DNA from: Lottia gigantea
Lineage: Eukaryota > Mollusca > Gastropoda > Lottiidae
Direction: 5' to 3'
Length of the DNA: 64,000 nucleotides
NCBI RefSeq assembly: GCF_000327385.1
Contig: NW_008708987.1
Span: forward strand, 2,185,971-2,249,970
The notes beneath the pieces were generated by a model. It worked only from the letters and a program-made list of their open reading frames with translations, did no database searches and had not been told where the DNA came from. The position numbers and the translations under genes are program-made. Below are positions 10,150-21,500 of the stretch, one piece after another (the stretch's first letter is position 1; every line of letters begins with the position of its first letter).

Positions 10150-11823
10150 ATGAAGTCTGCGGCCCTTCTGGGAATGTCTTGTTTACTTCTAGTTCTGATT
10201 TTTCAAACATCAGACGCCGGTAAGTACATTATACAATATATTTCATGTCATGATGATATTTATATTTCAATTATCTTTTGGAGAGTCCACATAGGTAATA
10301 ATACATTTTGAAAATATAATTTAGGCTGAAAAGACTGATTCTTGAAATTTAGACATATTATGATGACGTCATTATAGCAAATAGCATTGGGCTTGAAAGT
10401 TTGCAGATCAAACTTTAGAAAACCTCTGTCTAAACTTTTTTTTAAAACGCTAAGTTTCATGGTTTTGGTGAAGTCACGCAGACGTTTGGAATGATATACA
10501 TAAGAAATTGATATAAGCTATTACAGTCTCTATAAGCTACTTAAATAAGGATTATATAATATTGAAGGTAGATTACATGTATATATATCATTGTGACATT
10601 TGGTAAACCCTTTTACACTCGATAAAACCGACATATTTAATTTGATTACACTTTTAAATCAAAATATAGATTTTTACATTACTAATTCAGAGATAAATTC
10701 GGTCGAGCAAATTAGCTGACTTATGTTATGTTACAAATAGTCAACCTATTAGAGGCTACCGTATATAGGTTATGGGTTTAGATGCGAATAGACGAGGTAC
10801 GGTGTCCGGTGCAGCGTCTGGTTCGGGATTATCGATATAGTAGAAAATACAAGAAACGAATCGTGTCCGCACCTTGTCCAGATCCGAACCTCGTGTGTTC
10901 ACTTCTTCTATTTTCATTTGTATCAATTATTCCACACCGTATATACATACACCGCATCAAATACCGTACCTCGTCTATTCCCGGCTTTAGGCTTAAGTAT
11001 GTTTCAGACAAATACGACTCAGTCTGAACTGGGAAAGGAGAAACCCATTAATGTCGCAATAGCCTATAGCCAGAAACGAAATAGAGTTTTACGCCCTACT
11101 TTTCTGCTCAAGTTTAGGTTACTGACGACGGGCAACGTTTAACAAAGAGGGTTTATTTTCCAATCCGGTATTAAACTAAAGTAGACTAATGTTATTTCGA
11201 TATTTTGATTTTGATATATTAATCATAAAGACCTTTTTTTCTATATTTTTCAGCGTTTGCCCGATGTCGATGTTCTGGCCGATGTGGTACCTTTTCTTGC
11301 CCCGACCCTAACAATACCCGGGCGTGTAACTGTGTCAGCTGTACTTGTGTTCGAGGCAGTATAGGTATGTACATTTTTACAACCAATTCAATTATGAAGG
11401 CTTAGGGGAGTGCGACAACTATGGCTCTACACAGTTTGAGCTGAGACTTGATACTGGGCAGGGTTAGAGTAGACCGACAACTCTGACTCTACCAATTAAG
11501 TACGTAATATACGGCTGTTATCGTTACTGGTATTCTATAACTCACTAGAGTTAGAACTAGAGTTATTTAGGTTTGGGTTTGGGGTGGGGGGGGGTGTAAC
11601 CTGCAAAGCCGGGGTAGCCTAATTCTTTAGAAACATTCGAAAAGTGTTTTTTGTTCAGGCCTAGATCAGTAGATAAACTAGATGAATATATCTTGAATAT
11701 TTCTTGAATATTTCTCTTTCAGGATTTAGAAAATGCTGTGCGAGTTCATGTGGATTTTGGAACAGTAAGAAATGTTTCCGATGTCAACCGTGGCAGGGAT
11801 GCAGCTGTAATGGATGTCGTTAA
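10150..11823 (+). CDS. Secreted 16-cysteine peptide, paralogue 2 (93 aa)
   Basis: Exons 10150-10219, 11254-11364 and 11723-11823 have exactly the lengths (70, 111, 101 nt) and phases of paralogue 1. Signal peptide MKSAALLGMSCLLLVLIFQT, then SDA. Module 1 begins ARCRCSGRCGTFSC and ends CNCVSCTC; module 2 begins RKCCASSCGFW and ends CSCNGC. All 16 cysteines are kept, and PDPNNT and CGFWNS are unchanged, while the introns differ in length and content. This is an old tandem duplication under protein-level constraint. Intron 1 contains a foldback element (10784-10984). Function unknown, as for paralogue 1. Confidence 0.85.
10784..10984. mobile_element. Foldback MITE, family P2
   Basis: The left end GAATAGACGAGGTACGGTGT is mirrored by ACCGTACCTCGTCTATTC at the right. 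The interior includes GATTATCGATATAGTAGAAA and ACCTCGTGTGTTCACTT, both shared with the copy at about 12098-12247. Confidence 0.75.
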
Positions 11824-13152
11824 GGTTTTTGATGATGTACTAGTCCGAAACTCTGGTCTTTGATGGTTATTTTTTGGTGGAAGTCAAACACTTTTTTAAG
11901 GAAATATAATGACCTAATGGGTTGATAAAACCACGATAAGACCAATGAGATGACTGAACACTTAATCACCTGAAGCAATAATGATTGTGTAAAATTGTTG
12001 GCCCCAACCGTCAATCTATCAGAGTATGGAACAAGAGTAATCAAGTTACGGGCTTGGCTAATGTCTCTGGCCATTCGGGTACAAGTCGGGTTAAGGTGCG
12101 AAAAGATGATGTGCGGTGTCCGATGCGGAATTATCGATACAGTAGAAAATAGAAGAATCGAATCCACCCCGTGTCCAGACCCCCACCTCGTGTGTTCACT
12201 TGTTCTATTGTTCGCACCGGACACCCTACATCGTCTATTCGCGGCTTGACTCTGGAATTGTTAGTTTCATTTTGAAAGTCAATATAGGCCTACTGTACAA
12301 TGGCGATTACGGGTTATATATATATATGTATATGTATATATATATTTTTTTAACGATGACTGTTTTCCAAAATAATATTTACGGGTGATTGGTCGAATTT
12401 GTCCACTTTCTTTGTTTTCCAACTCTACTCGACGTTCTTTGTAATATATTGTATTTAATGGATAATGTATAAATATCAAAGTTTGATATATATTATTATA
12501 TTGTCCATGTTGATATTTTATTTCAATATTTCTTTTTCATTCTCAATAAATATTGAAACTTTTATTGTTGATTATATTTCTCCTCGGATTCACCACAGTT
12601 CGTTTTGATTGGGCGCTTGGTGACTTTCAAGTAAGGTCCTTGGACTTTAAATCTTTTACATCAAATACTAAGGGGGACAAGTCAAAATCTGCTTCCCTCA
12701 CAGAGATGGAAAAAGTGGGCCTACAGCCCAGGTAAAATTTCCTTTGCAAATGACCTTTTCCTCATAAAGTACTCCCCCCCCCCCCCCCCCCCCACCCCCC
12801 TCCATTAAAAATCGCACACCTCTGAGTGTCGGAAAATTTCTTACAGTGCACCAAATTGTTTTATTAGGCTATTAGGAATTTGAAACTGATGGGAGGAAGG
12901 GGATCTAGCCGTGGCAGACTTATTTCTGGCCATCCTTACAAGCGAAACTGGTCATAATATTTCAATTGAAGTAGGAAGAGGTTCGACTATATAAGAAAAA
13001 GACTGGATAATCATGGATCATACTTGGGTCTGGTTAATCGAAATTAATTTGTTGTCAAGGGAAGTGACTCTTATTTTCATTCATTCATGGATCAGTAAAC
13101 AAACACTTTATTAATTGTTCAAAACTTGTTTTATGCGGAGTAAACCGGCGAG
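11824..13152. other. Intergenic between peptide gene 2 and ADPGK
   Basis: Contains the second P2 foldback copy (12098-12247), an AT-dinucleotide tract near 12315-12345, a poly(C) tract at about 12773-12793 and otherwise AT-rich unassigned sequence. The ADPGK promoter must lie toward the right end; no TATA box is evident there. Confidence 0.5.
12098..12247. mobile_element. Foldback MITE, family P2
   Basis: The left segment GATGTGCGGTGTCCGATGCG and right segment CACCGGACACCCTACATCGT pair with each other. The interior shares GAATTATCGATACAGTAGAA and ACCTCGTGTGTTCACTTG with the 10784 copy. Confidence 0.7.
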
Positions 13153-16100
13153 ATGGTGTCGACGGGAGTCAAAATAGTTGGAACTGTTTCTGCTTTAATC
13201 GTTCTTGCCGCCATTCTTTACAAGAAACACGAAACAAACAGCATACACGATAGATTAGATCATGTTTTGTCGGGTTTGCTACGTGCTGAAAGAAAAGTTT
13301 CACAAACTAGTACGAAGGCAAGGGTAGCTCTGGGTTTCGGAAGTTGCTCAGATATTTTTGTCGATGCTTTGCCAGTTTTTAACAAGTTGAACCTGATAGC
13401 TCCTGACGAGCCAGAACATTTTGATTCTGTAAATAGTACAGACTCCCTGGCTAAATTGGCAGCTTATTTCTTTCGATATGGTGCTGCAGCAGAGTAAGTA
13501 TTTTCTTCTCATTTTACTTCCTTGCCCTTTTTCCATTTTTCTATTTCACACTGTGAGCTCCAAATAGTTTTTTTCAAAACTGGTCATAGATTGGTTTTAC
13601 ATCTGAAATAAGATTACCTTAATGGAACAACAATGATTGTTTAAAATTGTATGCAATCTTTCAGTATGATTCTCCCCTCCACCTAAGGCACATAGTGATT
13701 CAAAGTGATAGGAAACTTTATAGGCCCTACATTTGTGCATTTATTTTAATTACATTGAGTGAGTGGGGCATTTGCCAAAATATGTGCCAGAATGCACAAA
13801 ATCTATTAATTTTTTCTAAAATTCTCTTGAGAGAACCCTCTAAGACACTATGAAAGGCTTGCGACTATGACACACAAATTTGAATTAAGTCAGTCTGCCC
13901 CCCCCTATTTGTACCCCCAGTCTCGGAACGCTCGCCCCGCCGCTGATTACCCTTACAATTGCTAAATGGCATTTAAGGTTTTTTTCGTCAATTAACATTA
14001 TATTTTATTTCCCTCTCTTTATTTTTCAGGAGATATGTGAGCAATACCAGTTTATTTGAGACGATAGTTTCTATCAGTGATACAGTTGCTGGCAGGAGAT
14101 GGGCTCTAGGTGGAAACGCTCCGGCTATGGCTAATAGAATGGCTCTGGAGGGGCTAGATGTTCTCCTTGGTTCAAGACTCACACCAAATTTAGCTAGTTC
14201 AATATCTCCTAATATAAAAGGTAAGCCGAGCTGAGGTACAATCTCTCTTCAACAGAGTTGAGTGGACTCTCCAAATTGAGTATGTAGTTTACAAGCGCAG
14301 CCACCGAGGGGCATTACGGTAGCATGAGAGCTGGGGAGGGTCTAGGTTGTCAGTTGTCTGTCTAACTGTTAACATGTAATAATCTGTGAATTAATATTTC
14401 AGTAACTGGTAAATCTGTTAAAGATGAAGATGTCCATGTTGTATTGGAGTATAAAACTGGTGAAAAATGGGGCAAATATATTTCACCTAGAGCTAACAGG
14501 TAATTATTTATACCGGGATTATTCTATATTCTCTATATTGTGTCTCATATTTTTATATCAAACCTAATCCTTATGAGTTTAACTTTTATACTTATTCTAC
14601 TTCTTTATATTATATCTGACAGTTAATTATTAACATACCTTTATTCTGTATATTCCACTAAGAAGATAAGAAAGAATAAATATCATATCAGTGATATAGC
14701 ATACAAATAAATCAGAAAATGAAATGAATGGAGTTTTACATCCTATTTTTCTGCACCATGTGGGCTAATGAAGACGGGCAACACCATGCAGGGTACAGGG
14801 AGGGAAATTTTACCAGGACAACGGCGTTAGCACACGGGGCCTCGGTTTATTGTCACATCCGAACGACTAGACTCTTTTTCCATGTCAGCCCCTCGTACCA
14901 ATTAAATCAGAAAATAAACCATTGAATATTTAGACGAAAATGAGTTATGAAATCATACAATAAGTAATAAGAGCTGCAGTGACTCACTTTGAGTATTTCC
15001 GTCATATCACACTGCATGGCATTGCTGTCCTTATTAGCTAAGTCTAGTGCAGAATAGTAGGAAGTAAAACTCCTTTCGTTCCGTTGCATTGATTAAGTAA
15101 TACCAGTATATTATATTTCATTACAGACTGATTCTACACAGTGATAACAGTAATCCGTATTTAAAAGCTCTGGAAGATTTTCAGAGAGAAATAAAATCAT
15201 TTAACCCTTCGTTAATAGTAGTTGGTGGATTGCAGATGATGGATAACTTTCCTTTTGAAGCAGGTAGATATAATACGGAAATCAATAGAACAATTAGACT
15301 TATATCAGTGAAAGGGGCTTAGTGTGGACTTGTCAAAGGGGGAAGGGGGCAAAGCTCATGTGTGGTGATTCCTTACAAAATCTTTCATATGGTCATACCA
15401 ACAGTGGTGGAAAGAGCAGATCTGGGACCTCTGACCAATGGATTTTCTGGAGGCCCCATCCTACCTTGCTCAATTTTCTCATTGGATTTAGGCTATTATA
15501 TTTTTCTATGGGAAAAAAAACAACAAAATTTTGAGTTATAGAGCCCCTCACCCCTTGTCCATCCCCTCAGTCTGCCTACAAATAGACTCTTGTAATTATA
15601 GATTCATATTTTTGTTTTTAGGTCAAAGAATAGCACGTCTGGAAAAACTTAAAAATCTTTTAAAACAAACACCTTCGACGACAAAAATACATTTTGAAAT
15701 GGCATCATTCACAGACGGAACTCTACTGGAAGAGGTTTACGAGAATGTGATGCTTCATTCTGATTCGTTAGGTATGAATGAACAAGAGTTACCCAACTTG
15801 GCCAGTTTACTCACCGAGGGAAAAATAACGCTGGTATCTGAAATAGTTCCTCGCGTAGCAACAGTTTTAGACCAGATGAGAGTTATTTATAAAAATATGA
15901 AAAATCATCCGAAATCCAGTAGAAAATTATCACGTCTGCACGTCCATACTTTAGCATATCAAGCCATTTTAACTAAAAAATCATCTTCGTGGAAAAATAC
16001 AATGTCGGCTGCGGCTAAAGCAGCGTTAACCGCTCACCGTTACGTTTGCGGGTCCAATTATATCAATTTAGTCAACGCCAAAATATTAATGGATGATTCT

Positions 16101-16283
16101 TTTGCACGAAGTGTGAGAGATTCGTCCAATAAAGTTAATTTCCGAGAAAATCGTCCAGTTTCATGCTGGGATGAAGATGATTATGAAATTTGTGTGGCTC
16201 CCGTTTTAGTTTGTACGAATATTTTACAAACCGCTGGCGGTGGAGATAATATATCGTCTGCTGGTCTTGTTTTACAGATTTAA
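13153..16283 (+). CDS. ADPGK: ADP-dependent glucokinase (475 aa)
   Basis: Exons 13153-13493, 14030-14220, 14403-14499, 15127-15263 and 15622-16283 total 1428 nt with matching phases. The product phosphorylates glucose using ADP and belongs to the archaeal-type ADP-dependent kinase fold (ribokinase-like), anchored to the ER in animals. An N-terminal hydrophobic anchor spans about residues 8-22 (VGTVSALIVLAAILY). Family landmarks include ALGFGSCSDIFVDA, RRWALGGNAPAMANRMA, SLIVVGGLQMMDNFPF and the C-terminal GGGDNISSAGL loop, whose Asp is the catalytic base. The length is close to the human protein (497 aa). Convergent with eEF1G. No frameshift or missing motif is seen. Confidence 0.95.
14738..14905 (-). 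mobile_element. SINE-A fragment in ADPGK intron 3
   Basis: The reverse complement carries the SINE-A body landmarks: GAGGGGCTGACATGG, then GACAATAAACCGAGGCCC and CACCCTGCATGGTGTTGCCC. The tRNA-like head is missing. Confidence 0.75.
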
Positions 16284-18570
16284 TTATGATTGGTTGAAAT
16301 TTTATGTTTTTAATCAGATTTTCCCCACATACATACATTAGTATTAGTATTAATTTGTATAGATTGTAATTTTGTTTCTTTATTTAATCTCGTATTGCCA
16401 AACCAAATTCACTTTATAATTTATTAAAATTATGATAATGCCTAACATTGCCATATGTCCTCCATCAGGAGTGACACAGTCTAATTTATTTAAAGGTACC
16501 AGTTAACTATTCTAGTAATGATGATTTATCAGGGTCTTGAAGTGAATGGTTTCTAGATGGAACCTTACTTAATATAGCTTTATAAAAAGTTAATTTTTTT
16601 GATCATGGGAAATTTGTTTTCAAATCACTTAAATTTTTATTTGGAATTTTAAGGAAAGAATGGATTTCAATTTTCAAGAATTTAAAGGTTAACATCAGTT
16701 TAATTTCAAAAATCAAAATAAGCTCTGTGTTTTTGATGAAAATCTGTGGATTGAAACCCGATGCATAGCATCAAAATACTTAAAATGGTAAGTGTATTAT
16801 TGTGTGTCATGTCCTGGAATGAAAAGATTTTGATTACAAAGTGGCACATTATCAATCCTAATTTAGATGTCCACTGATTTAAACAGTAAGTGATGCTTAT
16901 GTTATAATTTTGAGATGAAAAAATAGCCCCACCAGACATGTTCAGATTTATCACTCCAGTAATATCCAAGCTGATCATGTTTTTTAAATTTCCAGTAGTT
17001 ATAGTCTAGATTTTTAATATTTTATTTTATGCACATTGCAGTTTTAATATTGTCTTATTCTTGGGGATGGGGTAAATATTTGTTTGAAATCAAAGGACTT
17101 GAAACTTGTATTTTTACAATTTAAACTAATCTTTCAACATTAATAGTTTTTTTTAGATGAAAAAATGCATATTTTCACTCCTAAATTGGTAATTTTGTCC
17201 CTTAGAGTAGAGGGGGAAGGGCATTAACCTGCTGCTGGTGTCAATTGTCAATATAAAGATCCATTCTTTCATTCTATGCACTAGATGACCACACTAGATT
17301 TGTGTGTGTGAGGTATTGGTTGAAATATTTTAAATTCTTTAATTAACTTGCAGATTTCATTTATCATTAATATTACATATGGAATATTTTAATCAATTTA
17401 ACCCAATTAACTTGCATATTTTATTTATAATTAATATTACACATGTAATATAACATATGGCAGTGCCATTTTCATATGAAAGAATCAATTGTAGAGGGTT
17501 TTGATATTTTAAAATATTACTGAAGATCACTCTTATTGATTAGGTTTCTTTATGATTCTATTATTTGTAAGTAGGAGAGAAGTATTATTTAATCCATTAA
17601 TTGAATTGTTCATGACCACCGTATTAATTTTACGATATTTTAATGTTATTACTAATAATTGTTATTAAATTTTGCTCAATATTTCTCTTGTTTTTGTACA
17701 GGTCAAGAGTCAAATCATAGCCATATTTTACTTTGGGAGAGAGCAAGCAGTATTCAAAACAAAGATCAGAATTGCTGAACCTTAAGCACCATATTCATCA
17801 ACACTCAAAGTAAACCACCAAACAAGGTGTACAGGTTCAGTCCAATCTCTGCATCTCTTGAACAATACATCAGTGGTGTTACTATGACTCAGAAGGCAAG
17901 TCATGTTCCTTTAGCAACGGGGTGTAGATATATTGTTTGACAATATTTACCATTGCCAAAGAAACATGAAGGCAAGTATGGGCCATAGTTACCTCATAGG
18001 CTTTTCTCTCACCAAGTATTATGAAGGAAAGGGGGGAGTAACCAAAGCCTGGCTAGGCCCCAATCTCAGTGGACAATCGTACCATACAAAACTGCAATGT
18101 CTAACTGGTTAGTAGATTGTAGAACATAATGAAAGCCTTTGACACCTTTGAAGCAGCTGTTCTGTTCTGTGGTCACCAAGATGACTGACCAAAAGGGTAA
18201 TACAAGTGAAACAGTGACCATCTTCACAAAATCCAGCTATTATGAACTGTGTCTTAGTCCTTGACTGCAGTAGCCACCTTTCATGTATCTGCAGTTACTA
18301 ACTTCTGTGATACACGAAAGTTGCCTTATGTTGTAAAGGTATAAGTTTGTAATAGCTTGACATTGTGAAAAGGGACATGATTTTCTGCCAAGAGACAAAA
18401 ACAAGTACAGCTCAAGTCTTTATTGTTCCAGTCAGTTTTTATATAAATACGATCATGGGTTTTTTTATTTTTACAATTTTTTTGTGTGATATTTTTCAAG
18501 TTTTTCTTCATTGCGGGTCATTTTATCATTTTAAATAACAAGTTAAAAGGCCATTCAGTCATGACTCAGC
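16284..18570. other. 3' flanks of convergent ADPGK and eEF1G
   Basis: AT-rich with no coding signal. The AATAAA of eEF1G lies at 18419-18424 on the minus strand, about 150 nt past its stop. A hairpin-forming segment spans 17881-17990, and a small repeat fragment near 18255-18340 (CTTAGTCCTTGACTGCAG) recurs at 44650 and 54560. A candidate acceptor at about 17700 followed by a short non-coding stretch could be part of an untranslated transcript, but there is no proof. Confidence 0.5.
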
Positions 18571-21500
18571 CTATTTGAAGACTTCACCGTCGAAAACTTT
18601 TTTGCCACCAAAATCTCCTTCAAAGGTGAAATATTCGTGGACCAGTTTTTTGGTTTCCGGTGTGGTGGGGTCAAGTTTTTTCCATGAATAAGATTCATAA
18701 TCCACTTGCCAATCTGGAGAAAGCTGAAATAATAGAATATTATTCAGTGAGATGGTTGTAAATACAGAAATGCGCTGTAGAATTTAGATCGTTTGCAAGC
18801 AAACATTGGGACAATTCTTAAAGGCATTGTATCAAGCATCAGAATTTTGAAGATAATTTGACTTGATCCTGTAAAAGCTATGTGACTAGAGTTTAACTGC
18901 CATTAGCCTGACAACTTCGGCCCTGCCCTGGCCAGACCATTGACTACATCACATCTGTATAATATGTCTGATAATATTGGAGCATTGTTGATGGGCCCAA
19001 TCACCATAAAACACCTTATTCTTATAATTTCATATTTTGCATACCTCAAAAGCAAGCTGTTGACCTCTCCAGAAGAAAATACCGGCAACTTCATTTTTCT
19101 TATTTTCACCGAAAACTAGCACCGTACCGAAAGCATTTTTTCGTAATTTATCCAATCTTTGGAACATACCTGGAAGCGAAAATTAAAGAATCAAGAAATG
19201 AGAAAATTGGGGTGATTAGTACAATATATCTCGGATGAAATCGACATTTAGATGTCCAACAATTGTAATGTTGCAAAGTTGGGTTAAAAGCCAATTACTA
19301 AGATTAAAACATGGATCAGAATGGTTTTCTTCAATAATATTCAGAAGTAAAAACATATTTTAGACATCATTTCCATGTCTTCAAGGACTATAAAAGGTCT
19401 GGCAACAAGAGTTGCAGAATAAGCACGTCTTCGATAAAATAGTATACACAAAACTTCAACATGAATTACACGTGTCGTTATCAGATGAAATGCCTCGATT
19501 AGACATGTAAATTTCAATAAATCTTTGGATTAAATTTTGATAGTTTGTAATTTTAAAATCTGAACTTAGATCAGCATGGTTTTCTTCAATATTAGTTCAG
19601 AAGTAAAAACATATTTAAAACATCATTTCCTCATTCAGACCATGGAAACCAGCAAAGCCAGGAAGTGTACAATGGGGGACTCTTTACCTCAGTTCCACAC
19701 AAAGAAGTTACTATTTAAAGATGAACCCTAGTCAATATGATTATCAGTGATAGAATTACAATTAATTTTGCAGTAACACTTTTTTAAACTTGGATCAGTA
19801 AAAATTTGTCTTCAATTTGAGTCAGAAGTCTAACGTGAAAAACATCATTTCCAAGATTTATACCTATGACTGGGAATAGACCTCATTCATGCCTCATTTT
19901 GAACACATCGAATTTGAGGCTCATAACGCAATTAACTGAAGGTATTAAATAGCTTAATCAATTCCAATTCAATGATGTAAAATACGATTAGTTTCGAGTT
20001 AGTGGGATTGGAAAAAGAGGCAGTGAAAATGCCACCATTTTCTAAGAGCCTCTTTCTGAATTTAATATGGCCAACATGTGAATAAGGACCACCTTAAAAA
20101 AGTAAGAACTTACCAGCCACTAAATTCATGGTCATAAAAGATTGGTTGTCTGAAAGATCTTCTTTGTATTCACAATACCATATAGACATAGTCTCTTTAT
20201 CAAAATGTTGCCAGAAATAAGGAATAGCTTTTTCTACTGTGTCCTCATTGGAGTACACCTTTTTAAATTCATCAAAGTTAAAATTTCTACAAAAGAGAAC
20301 ACATCAAGATATCATAAAACATACTATTATAACTGAAATTTAGAAGACAAACTTTTTCAATTGAAAATAAAACAGAAAAATAACTGACTATGACCAATTC
20401 ATTTCACATATTGTATCTGCGAATTATAAGGAAGCAGTACTATCTACATAGGTGCCTGGGCCATCCAAGACTAAGCTTGCAATCTCTCCCCCCCCCCCCC
20501 CCCCCCCCCCTTATGATAATTCTTTGATTGGACTGGTTTGTGTATAAATGGCTTTGCTCAACTTTAATATTTGGCAGATCTACTCACGTTTTTGGAATAT
20601 CAGCAAAAGGATCTTTCTTTTCTTTCGGTAAGGCGGGCACGTCTTCTGCTTCAGCTTTCTGAATAAAAAAACAAGTAGGAGTGTAGGAGCAAATGAACAT
20701 TAGTAACACTGTCTGTTTCCAAAGTTTGCTGTCTATTTTTGAAAGTTTGCAGGAATTTTCAGCCACATCAATTTGACATTCTTCTTTCGACCAAATTATC
20801 AGGATGAATAAACCGTGGATCAGCTGAAATTTGTCTTCAAATTATTGTCAGAAGTCTAACGTGTTAAACATCATTTCCAACAGGTTTATATCATATCAAT
20901 ACTAAGATGTGGCTGTTGATTCAACTGGAACTTAATTCAGATAACCAAATGATACAAAGGAATGAGAATAAAATATCTGTGGATCAGCTGAAATTTGTCT
21001 TCAAATCATTATCAGAAGTCTAACGTGTTAAACATCATTTCCAACAGATTTTTACTAGACATATATATATCCAGATGGGCAAAATAGGATTACGAATTGT
21101 TTCATAGAGCCAGAACGCCCCAAATGCAAATGGTAACCTACCACAAAGGCGCATTTAGACTTGAAATCCAATATAAGGGTGTAGCTCAGTCAATAGGGAT
21201 ATTGTCAAGGGGTCATAGTCACTTTCAGACATAACCATATAGTTACTCTAAAACCAAGCTGTTATCTTCATAAAATCTTTTTTTTTTCTACGTAGTAAAA
21301 CTTATCTTACCTTCTCAGCTTTGGCTGCTTTTGGAGCTTCTTTAGGTTTCTTGTCCTTTTTAGCACCAGTTTCTTTCTTTTCTTTACCATGAAGTTCATT
21401 GTATTTCTTGGCTGGAAAAATAAATTCAAGCTATGTACATTGGTTAAAACCAATAGATAAGGACGGACTGAAATTCTCTGCATTATGCAACAAAAATATT

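Noticed and set aside
12553-12735. 60-codon frame with a signal-peptide-like start after peptide gene 2
   Set aside because: It begins at TTG, not ATG, has no recognisable family, and shows no supporting splice or polyadenylation context.
14030-14234. Separate 65-codon gene starting MSNTSLFETI
   Set aside because: This is ADPGK exon 2 read past its donor; phase and homology join it to exon 1.
18181-18340. Possible additional eEF1G or ADPGK exon in the shared 3' flank
   Set aside because: Both coding sequences already end at proper stops; the segment matches a small repeat also found at 6139, 44650 and 54560.
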